This document shows, in pieces, positions 22,477 through 33,200 of a stretch of 64,000 nucleotides of DNA. The stretch spans positions 13,268,001-13,332,000 of the forward strand of contig OZ059895.1 in the NCBI GenBank assembly GCA_964057225.1, written 5' to 3'. The notes beneath the pieces are model-generated. The model made no database searches and was not told the origin of the DNA. It saw nothing but the letters and a program-made list of their open reading frames with translations. This stretch comes from Auanema rhodensis (Eukaryota; Nematoda; Chromadorea; Rhabditida; Rhabditidae). The stretch's first letter is position 1. Each line of letters starts with the position of its first letter. A program made the position numbers and the translations under genes.

Positions 22477-22887
22477 TTTTCAATTTTTTTTAACGATCAT
22501 ACCACGTTGAAAGTACGCAATGCAGCTGATTTTCAATTTTATCTCTTCCGTAACAAATGTTTTTAATTTTCTAGCAGTTTTACTTAGATAGCTCAACCCA
22601 AGGCATCAAAATATCTTCAATCTTATTTCTATATTACAGTTATAAACCAGTAGTTTATGAACCTTCATCTTAACTTTACTGTTTCTATCTATTTCCTATT
22701 GAAACAAACATTGTTTTAACACTATACAACTGTGAAACCTTTTTTAATTTATTGTATTTGGAGCTCATAAGATTTGATATCATCGAGGAATTTAGATGTA
22801 ACGTAGAAAATTACATAACTAACATGAAATTGGAAAAAAAACAATAACGAGGATAAGTATGTAAATCATTGAATATCAGATATTTTC

Positions 22888-23005
22888 GCTTACGACCATA
22901 CCACGTTGAAAGTACGCCATCCCGTCCGATCTGGCAAGTCAAGCAACGTTGGGCCCGGTTAGTACTTGGATCGGAGACGGCTTGGGAATCCCGGGTGCCG
23001 TAAGC
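22888..23005 (+). rRNA. 5S rRNA gene (consensus)
   Basis: 118-nt consensus copy, GCCGTGCAG echo marker; starts a repeat of the 20771 group. Confidence 0.92.
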
Positions 23006-23416
23006 TTTTCAAATTTTTTTAACGATCATACCACGTTGAAAGTACGCCGTGCAGCTGATTTTCAATTTTATCTCTTCCGTAACAAATGTTTTTAATTTTC
23101 TAGCAGTTTTACTTAGATAGCTCAACCCAAGGCATCAAAATATCTTCAATCTTATTTCTATATTACAGTTATAAACCAGTAGTTTATGAACCTTCATCTT
23201 AACTTTACTGTTTCTATCTATTTCCTATTGAAACAAACATTGTTTTAACACTATACAACTGTGAAACCTTTTTTAATTTATTGTATTTGGTGCTCATAAG
23301 ATTTGATATCATCGAGGAATTTAGATGTAACGTAGAAAATTACATAACTAACATGAAATTGGAAAAAAAACAATAACGAGGATAAGTATGTAAATCATTG
23401 AATATCAGGTATTTTC

Positions 23417-23534
23417 GCTTACGACCATACCACGTTGAAAGTACGCCATCCTGTCCGATCTGGCAAGTCAAGCAACGTTGGGCCCGGTTAGTACTTGGAT
23501 CGGAGACGGCTTGGGAATCCCGGGTGCCGTAAGC
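23417..23534 (+). rRNA. 5S rRNA gene (C36T)
   Basis: 118-nt copy with C36T and the TTTGGTGCTC spacer marker, 2117 bp after the copy at 21300. Confidence 0.91.
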
Positions 23535-23945
23535 TTTTCAATTTTTTTTAACGATCATACCACGTTGAAAGTACGCAATGCAGCTGATTTTCAATTTTAT
23601 CTCTTCCGTAACAAATGTTTTTAATTTTCTAGCAGTTTTACTTAGATAGCTCAACCCAAGGCATCAAAATATCTTCAATCTTATTTCTATATTACAGTTA
23701 TAAACCAGTAGTTTATGAACCTTCATCTTAACTTTACTGTTTCTATCTATTTCCTATTGAAACAAACATTGTTTTAACACTATACAACTGTGAAACCTTT
23801 TTTAATTTATTGTATTTGGAGCTCATAAGATTTGATATCATCGAGGAATTTAGATGTAACGTAGAAAATTACATAACTAACATGAAATTGGAAAAAAAAC
23901 AATAACGAGGATAAGTATGTAAATCATTGAATATCAGATATTTTC

Positions 23946-24063
23946 GCTTACGACCATACCACGTTGAAAGTACGCCATCCCGTCCGATCTGGCAAGTCAA
24001 GCAACGTTAGGCCCGGTTAGTACTTGGATCGGAGACGGCTTGGGAATCCCGGGTGCCGTAAGC
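23946..24063 (+). rRNA. 5S rRNA gene (G64A)
   Basis: 118-nt copy with G64A in the box A region (CGTTAGGCC instead of CGTTGGGCC), which could affect TFIIIA binding. Confidence 0.88.
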
Positions 24064-24474
24064 TTTTCAATTTTTTTTAACGATCATACCACGTTGAAAG
24101 TACGCAATGCAGCTGATTTTCAATTTTATCTCTTCCGTAACAAATGTTTTTAATTTTCTAGCAGTTTTACTTAGATAGCTCAACCCAAGGCATCAAAATA
24201 TCTTCAATCTTATTTCTATATTACAGTTATAAACCAGTAGTTTATGAACCTTCATCTTAACTTTACTGTTTCTATCTATTTCCTATTGAAACAAACATTG
24301 TTTTAACACTATACAACTGTGAAACCTTTTTTAATTTATTGTATTTGGAGCTCATAAGATTTGATATCATCGAGGAATTTAGATGTAACGTAGAAAATTA
24401 CATAACTAACATGAAATTGGAAAAAAAACAATAACGAGGATAAGTATGTAAATCATTGAATATCAGATATTTTC

Positions 24475-24592
24475 GCTTACGACCATACCACGTTGAAAGT
24501 ACGCCATCCCGTCCGATCTGGCAAGTCAAGCAACGTTGGGCCCGGTTAGTACTTGGATCGGAGACGGCTTGGGAATCCCGGGTGCCGTAAGC
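24475..24592 (+). rRNA. 5S rRNA gene (consensus)
   Basis: 118-nt consensus copy with T-run terminator. Confidence 0.92.
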
Positions 24593-25004
24593 TTTTCAAT
24601 TTTTTTTAACGATCATACCACGTTGAAAGTACGCAATGCAGCTGATTTTCAATTTTATCTCTTCCGTAACAAATGTTTTTAATTTTCTAGCAGTTTTACT
24701 TAGATAGCTCAACCCAAGGCATCAAAATATCTTCAATCTTATTTCTATATTACAGTTATAAACCAGTAGTTTATGAACCTTCATCTTAACTTTACTGTTT
24801 CTATCTATTTCCTATTGAAACAAACATTGTTTTAACACTATACAACTGTGAAACCTTTTTTAATTTATTGTATTTGGAGCTCATAAGATTTGATATCATC
24901 GAGGAATTTAGATGTAACGTAGAAAATTACATAACTAACATGAAATTGGAAAAAAAAACAATAACGAGGATAAGTATGTAAATCATTGAATATCAGGTAT
25001 TTTC

Positions 25005-25122
25005 GCTTACGACCATACCACGTTGAAAGTACGCCATCCCGTCCGATCTGGCAAGTCAAGCAACGTTGGGCCCGGTTAGTACTTGGATCGGAGACGGCTT
25101 GGGAATCCCGGGTGCCGTAAGC
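25005..25122 (+). rRNA. 5S rRNA gene (consensus)
   Basis: 118-nt consensus copy, preceded by a 9-A spacer variant. Confidence 0.92.
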
Positions 25123-25533
25123 TTTTCAATTTTTTTTAACGATCATACCACGTTGAAAGTACGCAATGCAGCTGATTTTCAATTTTATCTCTTCCGTAAC
25201 AAATGTTTTTAATTTTCTAGCAGTTTTACTTAGATAGCTCAACCCAAGGCATCAAAATATCTTCAATCTTATTTCTATATTACAGTTATAAACCAGTAGT
25301 TTATGAACCTTCATCTTAACTTTACTGTTTCTATCTATTTCCTATTGAAACAAACATTGTTTTAACACTATACAACTGTGAAACCTTTTTTAATTTATTG
25401 TATTTGGAGCTCATAAGATTTGATATCATCGAGGAATTTAGATGTAACGTAGAAAATTACATAACTAACATGAAATTGGAAAAAAAACAATAACGAGGAT
25501 AAGTATGTAAATCATTGAATATCAGATATTTTC

Positions 25534-25651
25534 GCTTACGACCATACCACGTTGAAAGTACGCCATCCCGTCCGATCTGGCAAGTCAAGCAACGTTGGGC
25601 CCGGTTAGTACTTGGATCGGAGACGGCTTGGGAATCCCGGGTGCCGTAAGC
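25534..25651 (+). rRNA. 5S rRNA gene (consensus)
   Basis: 118-nt consensus copy, last complete gene before element 2. Confidence 0.92.
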
Positions 25652-26062
25652 TTTTCAATTTTTTTTAACGATCATACCACGTTGAAAGTACGCAATGCAG
25701 CTGATTTTCAATTTTATCTCTTCCGTAACAAATGTTTTTAATTTTCTAGCAGTTTTACTTAGATAGCTCAACCCAAGGCATCAAAATATCTTCAATCTTA
25801 TTTCTATATTACAGTTATAAACCAGTAGTTTATGAACCTTCATCTTAACTTTACTGTTTCTATCTATTTCCTATTGAAACAAACATTGTTTTAACACTAT
25901 ACAACTGTGAAACCTTTTTTAATTTATTGTATTTGGAGCTCATAAGATTTGATATCATCGAGGAATTTAGATGTAACGTAGAAAATTACATAACTAACAT
26001 GAAATTGGAAAAAAAACAATAACGAGGATAAGTATGTAAATCATTGAATATCAGATATTTTC

Positions 26063-26130
26063 GCTTACGACCATACCACGTTGAAAGTACGCCATCCCGT
26101 CCGATCTGGCAAGTCAAGCAACGTTGGGCC
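26063..26130 (+). pseudogene. 5' part of a 5S rRNA gene split by element 2
   Basis: Positions 1-68 of a consensus 5S gene, ending in GGGCC, which is repeated on the far side of the element as its target duplication. The split falls at the end of box A, so promoter and RNA are both destroyed. The 3' part lies at 36348-36397. Confidence 0.93.
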
Positions 26131-26460
26131 TGTCACGGTCAACGTGAAAATACGAACTTTATTGTGTTAACGTTTTGTTGTATTTTTTGTATTAACTCCA
26201 CCCCCTTTAACCATCTGGTGCCTCCCTATAAAAGGGAGAACCAAATGGTTAAAATTTTTATGTCTCACCAATTTTGTTTTGATTTTAGGAATTTCTTGGA
26301 AATTCGTAAATCAATCCACTTGTTCAATTTACTGTTGTTGCATTTTGTTGAATAAACCTTTCTTCATTTAACTTGTCTTAACGCATAATACCGCACTCAT
26401 ACGAACCGACTCCATACTTGGACTGATACTTGGAGGTAATAGTCCAGTTGTCAAACGACA
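26131..26460 (+). repeat. Element 2 5' LTR
   Basis: 330 bp, TG...CA ends. It contains a TATAAAAGGG-like box near 26226 and AATAAACCTTTCT at 26351-26363. It matches the 3' copy by reading. Confidence 0.92.
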
Positions 26461-26462
26461 TT

Positions 26463-26478
26463 TGGCGACCACGGCAGG
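26463..26478 (+). promoter_or_regulatory. Element 2 primer binding site candidate
   Basis: TGGCGACCACGGCAGG begins two bases after the LTR, the usual position for a BEL/Pao tRNA primer site. The tRNA is not assigned. Confidence 0.7.
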
Positions 26479-26514
26479 ATAATTCAGTTGCTTACTGATA
26501 AGGAAAGTTTAAAA

Positions 26515-26613
26515 CAAAGGTTATATAGAACCGCCGGAGAAATAAATTCCGAAGAACACTGTGTTAAAGGTTATATAGAACCGCCGGAAAAATAAAATTC
26601 CGAAGAACTCGTA
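26515..26613 (+). repeat. Imperfect tandem duplication in element 2 leader
   Basis: Two adjacent copies of about 50 bp, each starting AAAGGTTATATAGAACCGCC and containing TTCCGAAGAAC, differing by a few bases. They precede the gag start and may be leader or packaging structure. Confidence 0.75.
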
Positions 26614-26708
26614 GAAAATCCGAGTTGACAAGAAATCACTTGTCAAGAAACAATAAGACGATAAAAATATCGCTGAATCTGAAATATCCATTGAGGAAGG
26701 CTAAAATA

Positions 26709-29700
26709 ATGTCCTCCGCTCAAAGATATATTCTCCAAATGGGGAGAGAATTAGAATTTTTGAATAAACTGAATTCTAAAGTTGAAAACTATAAGAAAAT
26801 GACCGATTACTCAGAATTGTCTGAGCCGGTAAATCAAATTATTGCGCAAGAGAATGAATGTGCAAGAGTTAAAAATTACTTGAATATTTTGGAGAATAAA
26901 CTCCAATCAATTGAAACCATTGAAATAAATTTTCAAAGAGTTTGTGAGCTTTTAGAAGAAGAGCTCCAAAAAGAATTAAACAAAAAATTTACAAAAATCG
27001 AAGAAGGTGAAAAAGGAGACATCCGTGGCAATGCCACGTTAATAATTCTGGAATTAAATGACAAGTTGATATTCTTAAAAAACCTCATTGATAAAAATAA
27101 AGAAAAAATCAAAGATATGGAAATACAACTTGAATTACAACAACTTCGGGAAAGAGTTGAATATACAGAAGAAAAAGAATATGAAAATTGTACAAACGAG
27201 GTACAAGAAAAACAAAACAGTTTACCAGATCAGGTAATGCATGATCAGCATGTTAATGAAGTAAGATTGATTAACCAAATACTGCAAAGACCCGTATTAA
27301 AAACTCCAACCTTTGACGGTACTCCGGAAAAATTCCCTTTATTCTGGGATAGATTCATGAGAATGATTGATAACAATGAATCTTTCTCTATAAGTGAAAA
27401 AGTGAACTTCCTATGTGAGTCCTTATCAGGTGAAGCCGAATATCTTCTTAGGGGAATTCCCGGTACCGAAGAAAACTATGAGTTTATGAAAAATTGTTTG
27501 AAGGAAGAATATTCCTCATACGCTGTTGATACAGCAACGCTGATCAACAAGTTGAATAAGGTGCCAAAAGCTTCAAGACGAGCCGATAGTTGTGCTCAAA
27601 CGCTAAGAGAGATAAAAGCTCTGCTGCGACAGATTCAAGCGGCGGGAGGATCATTAACCAAAGAGCTTTATGTTGCTACCGTACTCAATAAATTCCCATT
27701 TGAAATAATCAAAGATATTCACATCAAACAAAATTTTGAATGGTCCCACGAGAAAATCATTGAACATATTTCGGCGCAAGTAAAACTACTACAGATGACT
27801 GAAAACACTGAAACACTGTATCTCAGTAACAATGAAAAAAGAAAAAATCCAGATGGTGATCAAACTAAAAAACAATTTCGATTGAATGAAGTTAAAGATT
27901 TGAAACAAAGAAGGAATTGCGTTTTTTGCGCGAACAATTCACACAATAGCCATATGTGTCCTGTTGAAACAACGGAAAAAAGGAAAATTTTAAGAGAAAA
28001 AAGGCTATGTTATGTATGCTTTGCAGACAATCATCAAAGCAAAAACTGCACATGGCCAAAGTTTAAATGCAACAGCTGTCATGATGATCACAACATTTCA
28101 GTTTGTTACCAAAATAAAAGAAATCAGAATAGAAATGGAGTCATCACCAACATTTCTTTACAGAGGGATAATGATGAAGAAAAGACCAGAAATAATCAAA
28201 CAATTATTCCAAAGAAAGCACATGAAGAACCCACAAGTTTAACCACAATTGTTGGTAATCATGACGTAGAAAAAGGCCAAATAATTTTACGAACAGCAAA
28301 AGCAAATTTGTTCAATTACAATAGCGATAGTTATGAGAAAGTTAACATTATTTTTGATGATTGTTCTCAACGATCTTTTATCAGAGAAGATCTAGCAAAA
28401 AGGATGAAACTACCAGTTAAATCCAAACATAAAAAAACATTTCATGGTATTGGAGGAATGAAACATTCTCATGTTTCAAGTATAGTTAACACAATATTCT
28501 ATACTAAAGAGAAAAATTTAATTGTAACTGAAATGCTCACTAAACCAAAAATCAGTTCCCACATATATAGTCCTTATCTTTCAAGAAAGGATTTGAGTTT
28601 CATTAAAGAAAACAATATTATATTAGCCAACACCGATACAAATGGGGAAGTTTTTGAACCGGATGTTTTAATTGGACAAGATAGATTAAAATTGTTTGTA
28701 AAAGACAATGAAGAATTCAGACTTCCCTCTGATCTTTTATGTAAAGGATCTGTATTTGGAACTCTTATAAATGGAGAAACTAAACTTGAAAAAATTGTAA
28801 CTCTGTGTAGCATTGAAGAGGAACAAAGTCATGAACCACCTCCAGAAACAAAACTGAAAGAACTTTTCCTTATCGATACTATTGGAATAAGCACCATAGT
28901 AGATAACAATGCAGAAGCAGAGAATTATCTTAAAGAATATAGTAAAGAACTATCCATTAAAGCCGGGAGAATTGAAGCTCCGTTTCCATTTAAAAATTAT
29001 TTGAATAAATTGAAAAATAATAAATGGCCAGCTTTTCATAGATTTATGACATTATGGAGAAATCTACACTCTAATAAAGAACAACTAGAATGGTATAAAA
29101 AATTAATAAATGAATACATTCAAAAGGGAATTATCGAGCCAATTGTTGATGAATCAGCCGAAGATGGATTTTTCTTACCACATCATGGAGTGTGGAGAAA
29201 AGAAAAAGCTCGACCTTTAAGAATCGTGTTTGATGCTTCAGCAAAACAAAAAAATAGTCCATCGTTGAACCAAGTTATGCATTCAGGCCAAACATTTATT
29301 CACAAAATTCATGATATATTAATAAAATGTAGAAAAAGTCCAATAATAATAACCTGCGACATTGAGTCAGCATTTTTACAAATAAGCATTAAAGAAGAGC
29401 ACAGAAAATATTGTAAATTTTTCTGGATTAGAAACGAAAATGAATCGGTAAATAAATATAACGTCATGACATACCAATTCAAACGGCTACCATTTGGTAT
29501 AACAGCGTCCCCGGGTATATTAAGCATGAGCTTAGCTTGGTACCTCAATAATCATACCGACCCTTACGCTAGTCACTTGCTCGATTCCTTATATGTTGAC
29601 AATATAATTTTATATGCAAACAGTGTTGAAGAAGCTAAGATAAAATGCGAAAAAGCCAAGAAAATCTTACAAGGCATTTCTATGAATTTAAGAGAATTTA

Positions 29701-30194
29701 TGAGCAACAATCCAAAAGTTACTGAAGATATGAACAATGAAGACAAATACCCACATAATACTACCAAAATTTTGGGTTTAAATTATGATACAAAATTAGA
29801 TTTATTCGTTCTTATACTTAAATTAAAGAAATTTGAAATCAATACGCACAGGAACATGTTAAGTCAAATACATTCAATATTTGATCCATTAGGTATGGCA
29901 AGCCCATTGATTTTACCATTAAAATTATTATTAAGAGAATCAAGTGATCAATTCAAGGGTTGGGATGTTGAATTACCCAAAGAAATAACACATAAATGGA
30001 ATTTAGCCATAAATGAATTATTAAATGAAAAGGAATTGAGACTTGAAAGAAAGTTAAACCTGAATGACTCTATATTATGGGTATTTACTGATGCTAGTAA
30101 ACTAGCCATTGCTGCCTGCACATACATTGAAACCAATGGTAAAATAAGCCAACTTGTAAGCGGAAAGTCGAAAATTGCAAAAAGGGAAATCTAA
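26709..30194 (+). CDS. Element 2 Gag-Pol, upstream part (gag, protease, RT, start of RNase H), frame broken at its end
   Basis: ATG at 26709 is the first ATG of the frame, 84 bp inside the open stretch. A coiled-coil-rich gag is followed by the FDGTPEKFPLFWDRF-type BEL gag domain and three zinc-knuckle-like CxxC/H clusters at about residues 404-470. The protease motif is DDC at 550-552, where an Asp-Ser/Thr-Gly triad is expected. The RT spans about residues 770-1020, with YVDN at 962-965 in place of YVDD. RNase H begins but the frame ends at TAA 30192-30194, while coding similarity continues in the -1 frame from the A run at 30179-30183. A single-base loss in that run, or an assembly error, explains it. 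Confidence 0.88.
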   Translation: MSSAQRYILQMGRELEFLNKLNSKVENYKKMTDYSELSEPVNQIIAQENECARVKNYLNILENKLQSIETIEINFQRVCELLEEELQKELNKKFTKIEEGEKGDIRGNATLIILELNDKLIFLKNLIDKNKEKIKDMEIQLELQQLRERVEYTEEKEYENCTNEVQEKQNSLPDQVMHDQHVNEVRLINQILQRPVLKTPTFDGTPEKFPLFWDRFMRMIDNNESFSISEKVNFLCESLSGEAEYLLRGIPGTEENYEFMKNCLKEEYSSYAVDTATLINKLNKVPKASRRADSCAQTLREIKALLRQIQAAGGSLTKELYVATVLNKFPFEIIKDIHIKQNFEWSHEKIIEHISAQVKLLQMTENTETLYLSNNEKRKNPDGDQTKKQFRLNEVKDLKQRRNCVFCANNSHNSHMCPVETTEKRKILREKRLCYVCFADNHQSKNCTWPKFKCNSCHDDHNISVCYQNKRNQNRNGVITNISLQRDNDEEKTRNNQTIIPKKAHEEPTSLTTIVGNHDVEKGQIILRTAKANLFNYNSDSYEKVNIIFDDCSQRSFIREDLAKRMKLPVKSKHKKTFHGIGGMKHSHVSSIVNTIFYTKEKNLIVTEMLTKPKISSHIYSPYLSRKDLSFIKENNIILANTDTNGEVFEPDVLIGQDRLKLFVKDNEEFRLPSDLLCKGSVFGTLINGETKLEKIVTLCSIEEEQSHEPPPETKLKELFLIDTIGISTIVDNNAEAENYLKEYSKELSIKAGRIEAPFPFKNYLNKLKNNKWPAFHRFMTLWRNLHSNKEQLEWYKKLINEYIQKGIIEPIVDESAEDGFFLPHHGVWRKEKARPLRIVFDASAKQKNSPSLNQVMHSGQTFIHKIHDILIKCRKSPIIITCDIESAFLQISIKEEHRKYCKFFWIRNENESVNKYNVMTYQFKRLPFGITASPGILSMSLAWYLNNHTDPYASHLLDSLYVDNIILYANSVEEAKIKCEKAKKILQGISMNLREFMSNNPKVTEDMNNEDKYPHNTTKILGLNYDTKLDLFVLILKLKKFEINTHRNMLSQIHSIFDPLGMASPLILPLKLLLRESSDQFKGWDVELPKEITHKWNLAINELLNEKELRLERKLNLNDSILWVFTDASKLAIAACTYIETNGKISQLVSGKSKIAKREI

Positions 30195-30235
30195 CTATCC
30201 CAAGACTAGAACTCATTGCCATACTATTAGGTATT

Positions 30236-33200
30236 ATGTTAGCTGATAATATCACATCTACAACCAATCACCTTAAAACTGTACACGTAGCCAGTGACAG
30301 TAAGGTAGCCTTACATTGGATAGCTAACCATCAGAAAACTTTACCACCATATGTAGGCTGTCGCGTCGACAATGTAAGGAAGTATATAGATAAATTGAAG
30401 GAAAACAACATTAAAATCAAACTTTTTCATGTGAATGGTGATTATAACCCAGCCGATATTGGTTCTCGAGGAGCTTGTCTCCAAGAACTAAGTGATTCTA
30501 TGTGGATTAAAGGACCACAATGGTTAACCCAAACAAAGTCGCACATTGAAGAAATTGAATATGAGCCCATTTGGAATATAACAACCTTGATCGATACCGT
30601 TGAACAACAACAAATAACACAAATACCAGTTGAAGATATATTCAAATTACGTAGCAACAACTATACCTTACTGAAAACTATAGTTAAATTAAGTAAATTC
30701 TTGAGACATTGGATCATAAAAGTACATCCCACAGCTATAACAAGGTTAAATAAAGTAATGCAATTAGATGAAAACTGGCAAACTACAGCTAATGATATTG
30801 AGATTATAACCAAACTACTAATAAGTAAAGCACAACAGCATGTAACAATAGATCTCCTCACGAAAAAACATGAAGGTTTTGTATTTTTTCTCGATGAAGA
30901 AATAATCAGAGTTCGTAGTAGATTGAACAACTCGGAATTACCGTTTGAAACTCAAAATCCCATATATCTTCCAAGGGATTCTCCGTACACAGAACACATA
31001 ATTATGCATTTACACAGAGAATGCATGCACCAAGGAAGAGATTTTGTTCTAACACTCTTGCGTCAAAAATACTTTTTAAATAAACCATCAAGCATAGTCA
31101 GATCAGTTCTCAAAACATGCACAATCTGCAATAGATACAACGCTTTGCCGTTTGGAACGTCCTTAATGCCAGCATTGCCTAAGGATAGAGTAATTCTAAC
31201 AAAACCATTCATGAGTACAGGTTGTGACTTATTAGGTCCAATAACCATAAAGGATGGTAAAAAGATATTTATATGTCTGTTTACTTGTTTAGCTATAAGA
31301 GCTATACACTTAGAAATAGTTTTTGACCAATCAACAAAGGCATTCTTAAACGCTTTCGAAAGGTTCATTGGAAGAAGAGGTATTCCAGAAATAATACGAA
31401 GCGATAATGGAGGAAATTTCTTATTAAGTGCTAAAGTAATAGAATTTTACACAGAAAACCATGAATCTAAAAATGAAAAAACATTAACCAATTATCTTGC
31501 CGAAAAGAATATTAAATGGTACTTCAACACACCACAGGCTCCATGGAAAGGTGGAACATGGGAAAGACTAGTAGGACTAACAAAGTTAGCACTATACAAA
31601 ACAATTGGAAATAGATTAATGTCAATTGATGATATACATACAGTAATTGTAAAAATCGAAACAATTTTGAATACTCGCCCGCTTACACATCCGAACCCAT
31701 CCAACCTGAACATTTTGCCTATCAGACCTTGTGATTTTTTAAACCGTTCCATCAGGTTTACACTTTCTTCAAACGTATCGAATACCCGAATTTATGATAA
31801 AACTATCAATAGCAGGACAATACAAACTATAGAGCAAGCCATTGAAGCAATAGAGTTATCTAACGATGTAACTCAATTATTCTGGAAAAAATTCTATTCA
31901 GAGTATTTACTGTATCTTAGAGATATTTACAAACACAACAGAAAACAACCTGCAACGAACGCTAAGAAACCACAAGAAGGCGAAGTTATTATAATACAAA
32001 ATGAGGATTCAAGTAGAGGTAAATGGAAATTAGGACGCATAATAGAACTAATAAAAAGTGCAGATGGGGAAGTTAGATCTGCAAAACTAATAACTGGCAC
32101 TGGTCTCATAACAACTCGTTCATTAAATCACATATATCCACTAGAAGTGAGAAACGCAGAAGCAGCACCGTTTGCGTCAGAACCTCACTCAATGAGATAC
32201 AATAAAAAATACCAAGTGAATCCATTTTTAATCACCGGGACGGTAACACAAAAAGGAAATCGGGTTGAAAATATTGAAATTATTGAAAATACTCAAGAAA
32301 GTGAACAAAGTAACAATGTAATACCACTCGAAATCTATACACCCAACATTAATATCATCAACGACGCAGGAGACGAAAATGATGCTAATAATACGAACTT
32401 AGAACAAGAGGAAGATCAAACAAATGAGATAACTCTTCAAACCGAAAATGAATCCAAACCTTCAAATCTAAATAGATGGTTCAGAACAAAAACACAGGGT
32501 AGTCAAGCAGCGGTAAGAAGTTATTTTAAGAAAAATAAAATAAAAACAAATGTTCCAAAAGTAGCTCTTCTTGGAATAATTCCAACGATTGAGGCTACAT
32601 GCCAATCCTCTGAATTGCTTACAGCGGAAGTATTATATTTCCCACAATGTAATCCATTAACGACTTTGATAACATTTTTCATACCAATTATACTATTATT
32701 TACTATATTAGCAATTTGTAAAAGAGTATTGAAAGCTCATAAAAATGACCAATATTGGTATAAATTTTTAAATGATAATTGGCAAACGATACAAACCGAA
32801 GTTAGAAGTGGAAAACCTAATTCAAAAATATTAACAAGTTCAGACGATGTAGCCGTACAAAAGGAAAACACAGTAGCCACGAAATTTGACAATGTAACTC
32901 CAAAATGGAAAAATGATATTCCAGAAACTATTAAAATTCCAAATTACATGAGAACATCATCATTCACTTCATTACAATTATCGATAGCACTCATGGTATT
33001 ATTAATAACAGTGGAATCTTGTTCAAACTCACATATTAAGCATTCAATAAATATAATTTGCATTAATCGGACAAATTGTTATCAAGAATACGATAATGAA
33101 ATCAATTTCAATAAAGGCATAAGAGACGCTTGCTTAGAATTCATTTACCAAAATAAATCTATCGGTAAAATAGAAATAACGAAAAAACCAACAGAATACA

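Larger units (their letters stand above)
15428..26130 (+). repeat. 5S rDNA tandem array, block B (about 20 units)
   Basis: Continuation of the 529-bp array after element 1. Unit variants recur in ordered groups: a dimer (T19C then C36T with a 9-A run) at 16007-17065 repeats at 17066-18124; a trimer at 17596-19183 repeats at 19184-20770; a group beginning at 20771 repeats at 22888. This is higher-order structure from recent unequal exchange. The block ends inside a 5S gene where element 2 is inserted. Confidence 0.92.

Noticed and set aside
26044..26355. 103-codon frame across the 5S gene and BEL LTR
   Set aside because: It crosses the insertion junction; chance frame.
30175..30194. Programmed -1 frameshift in BEL pol
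   Set aside because: The tract is not a canonical slippery heptamer in phase and lies inside RNase H, not at a gag/pol border.
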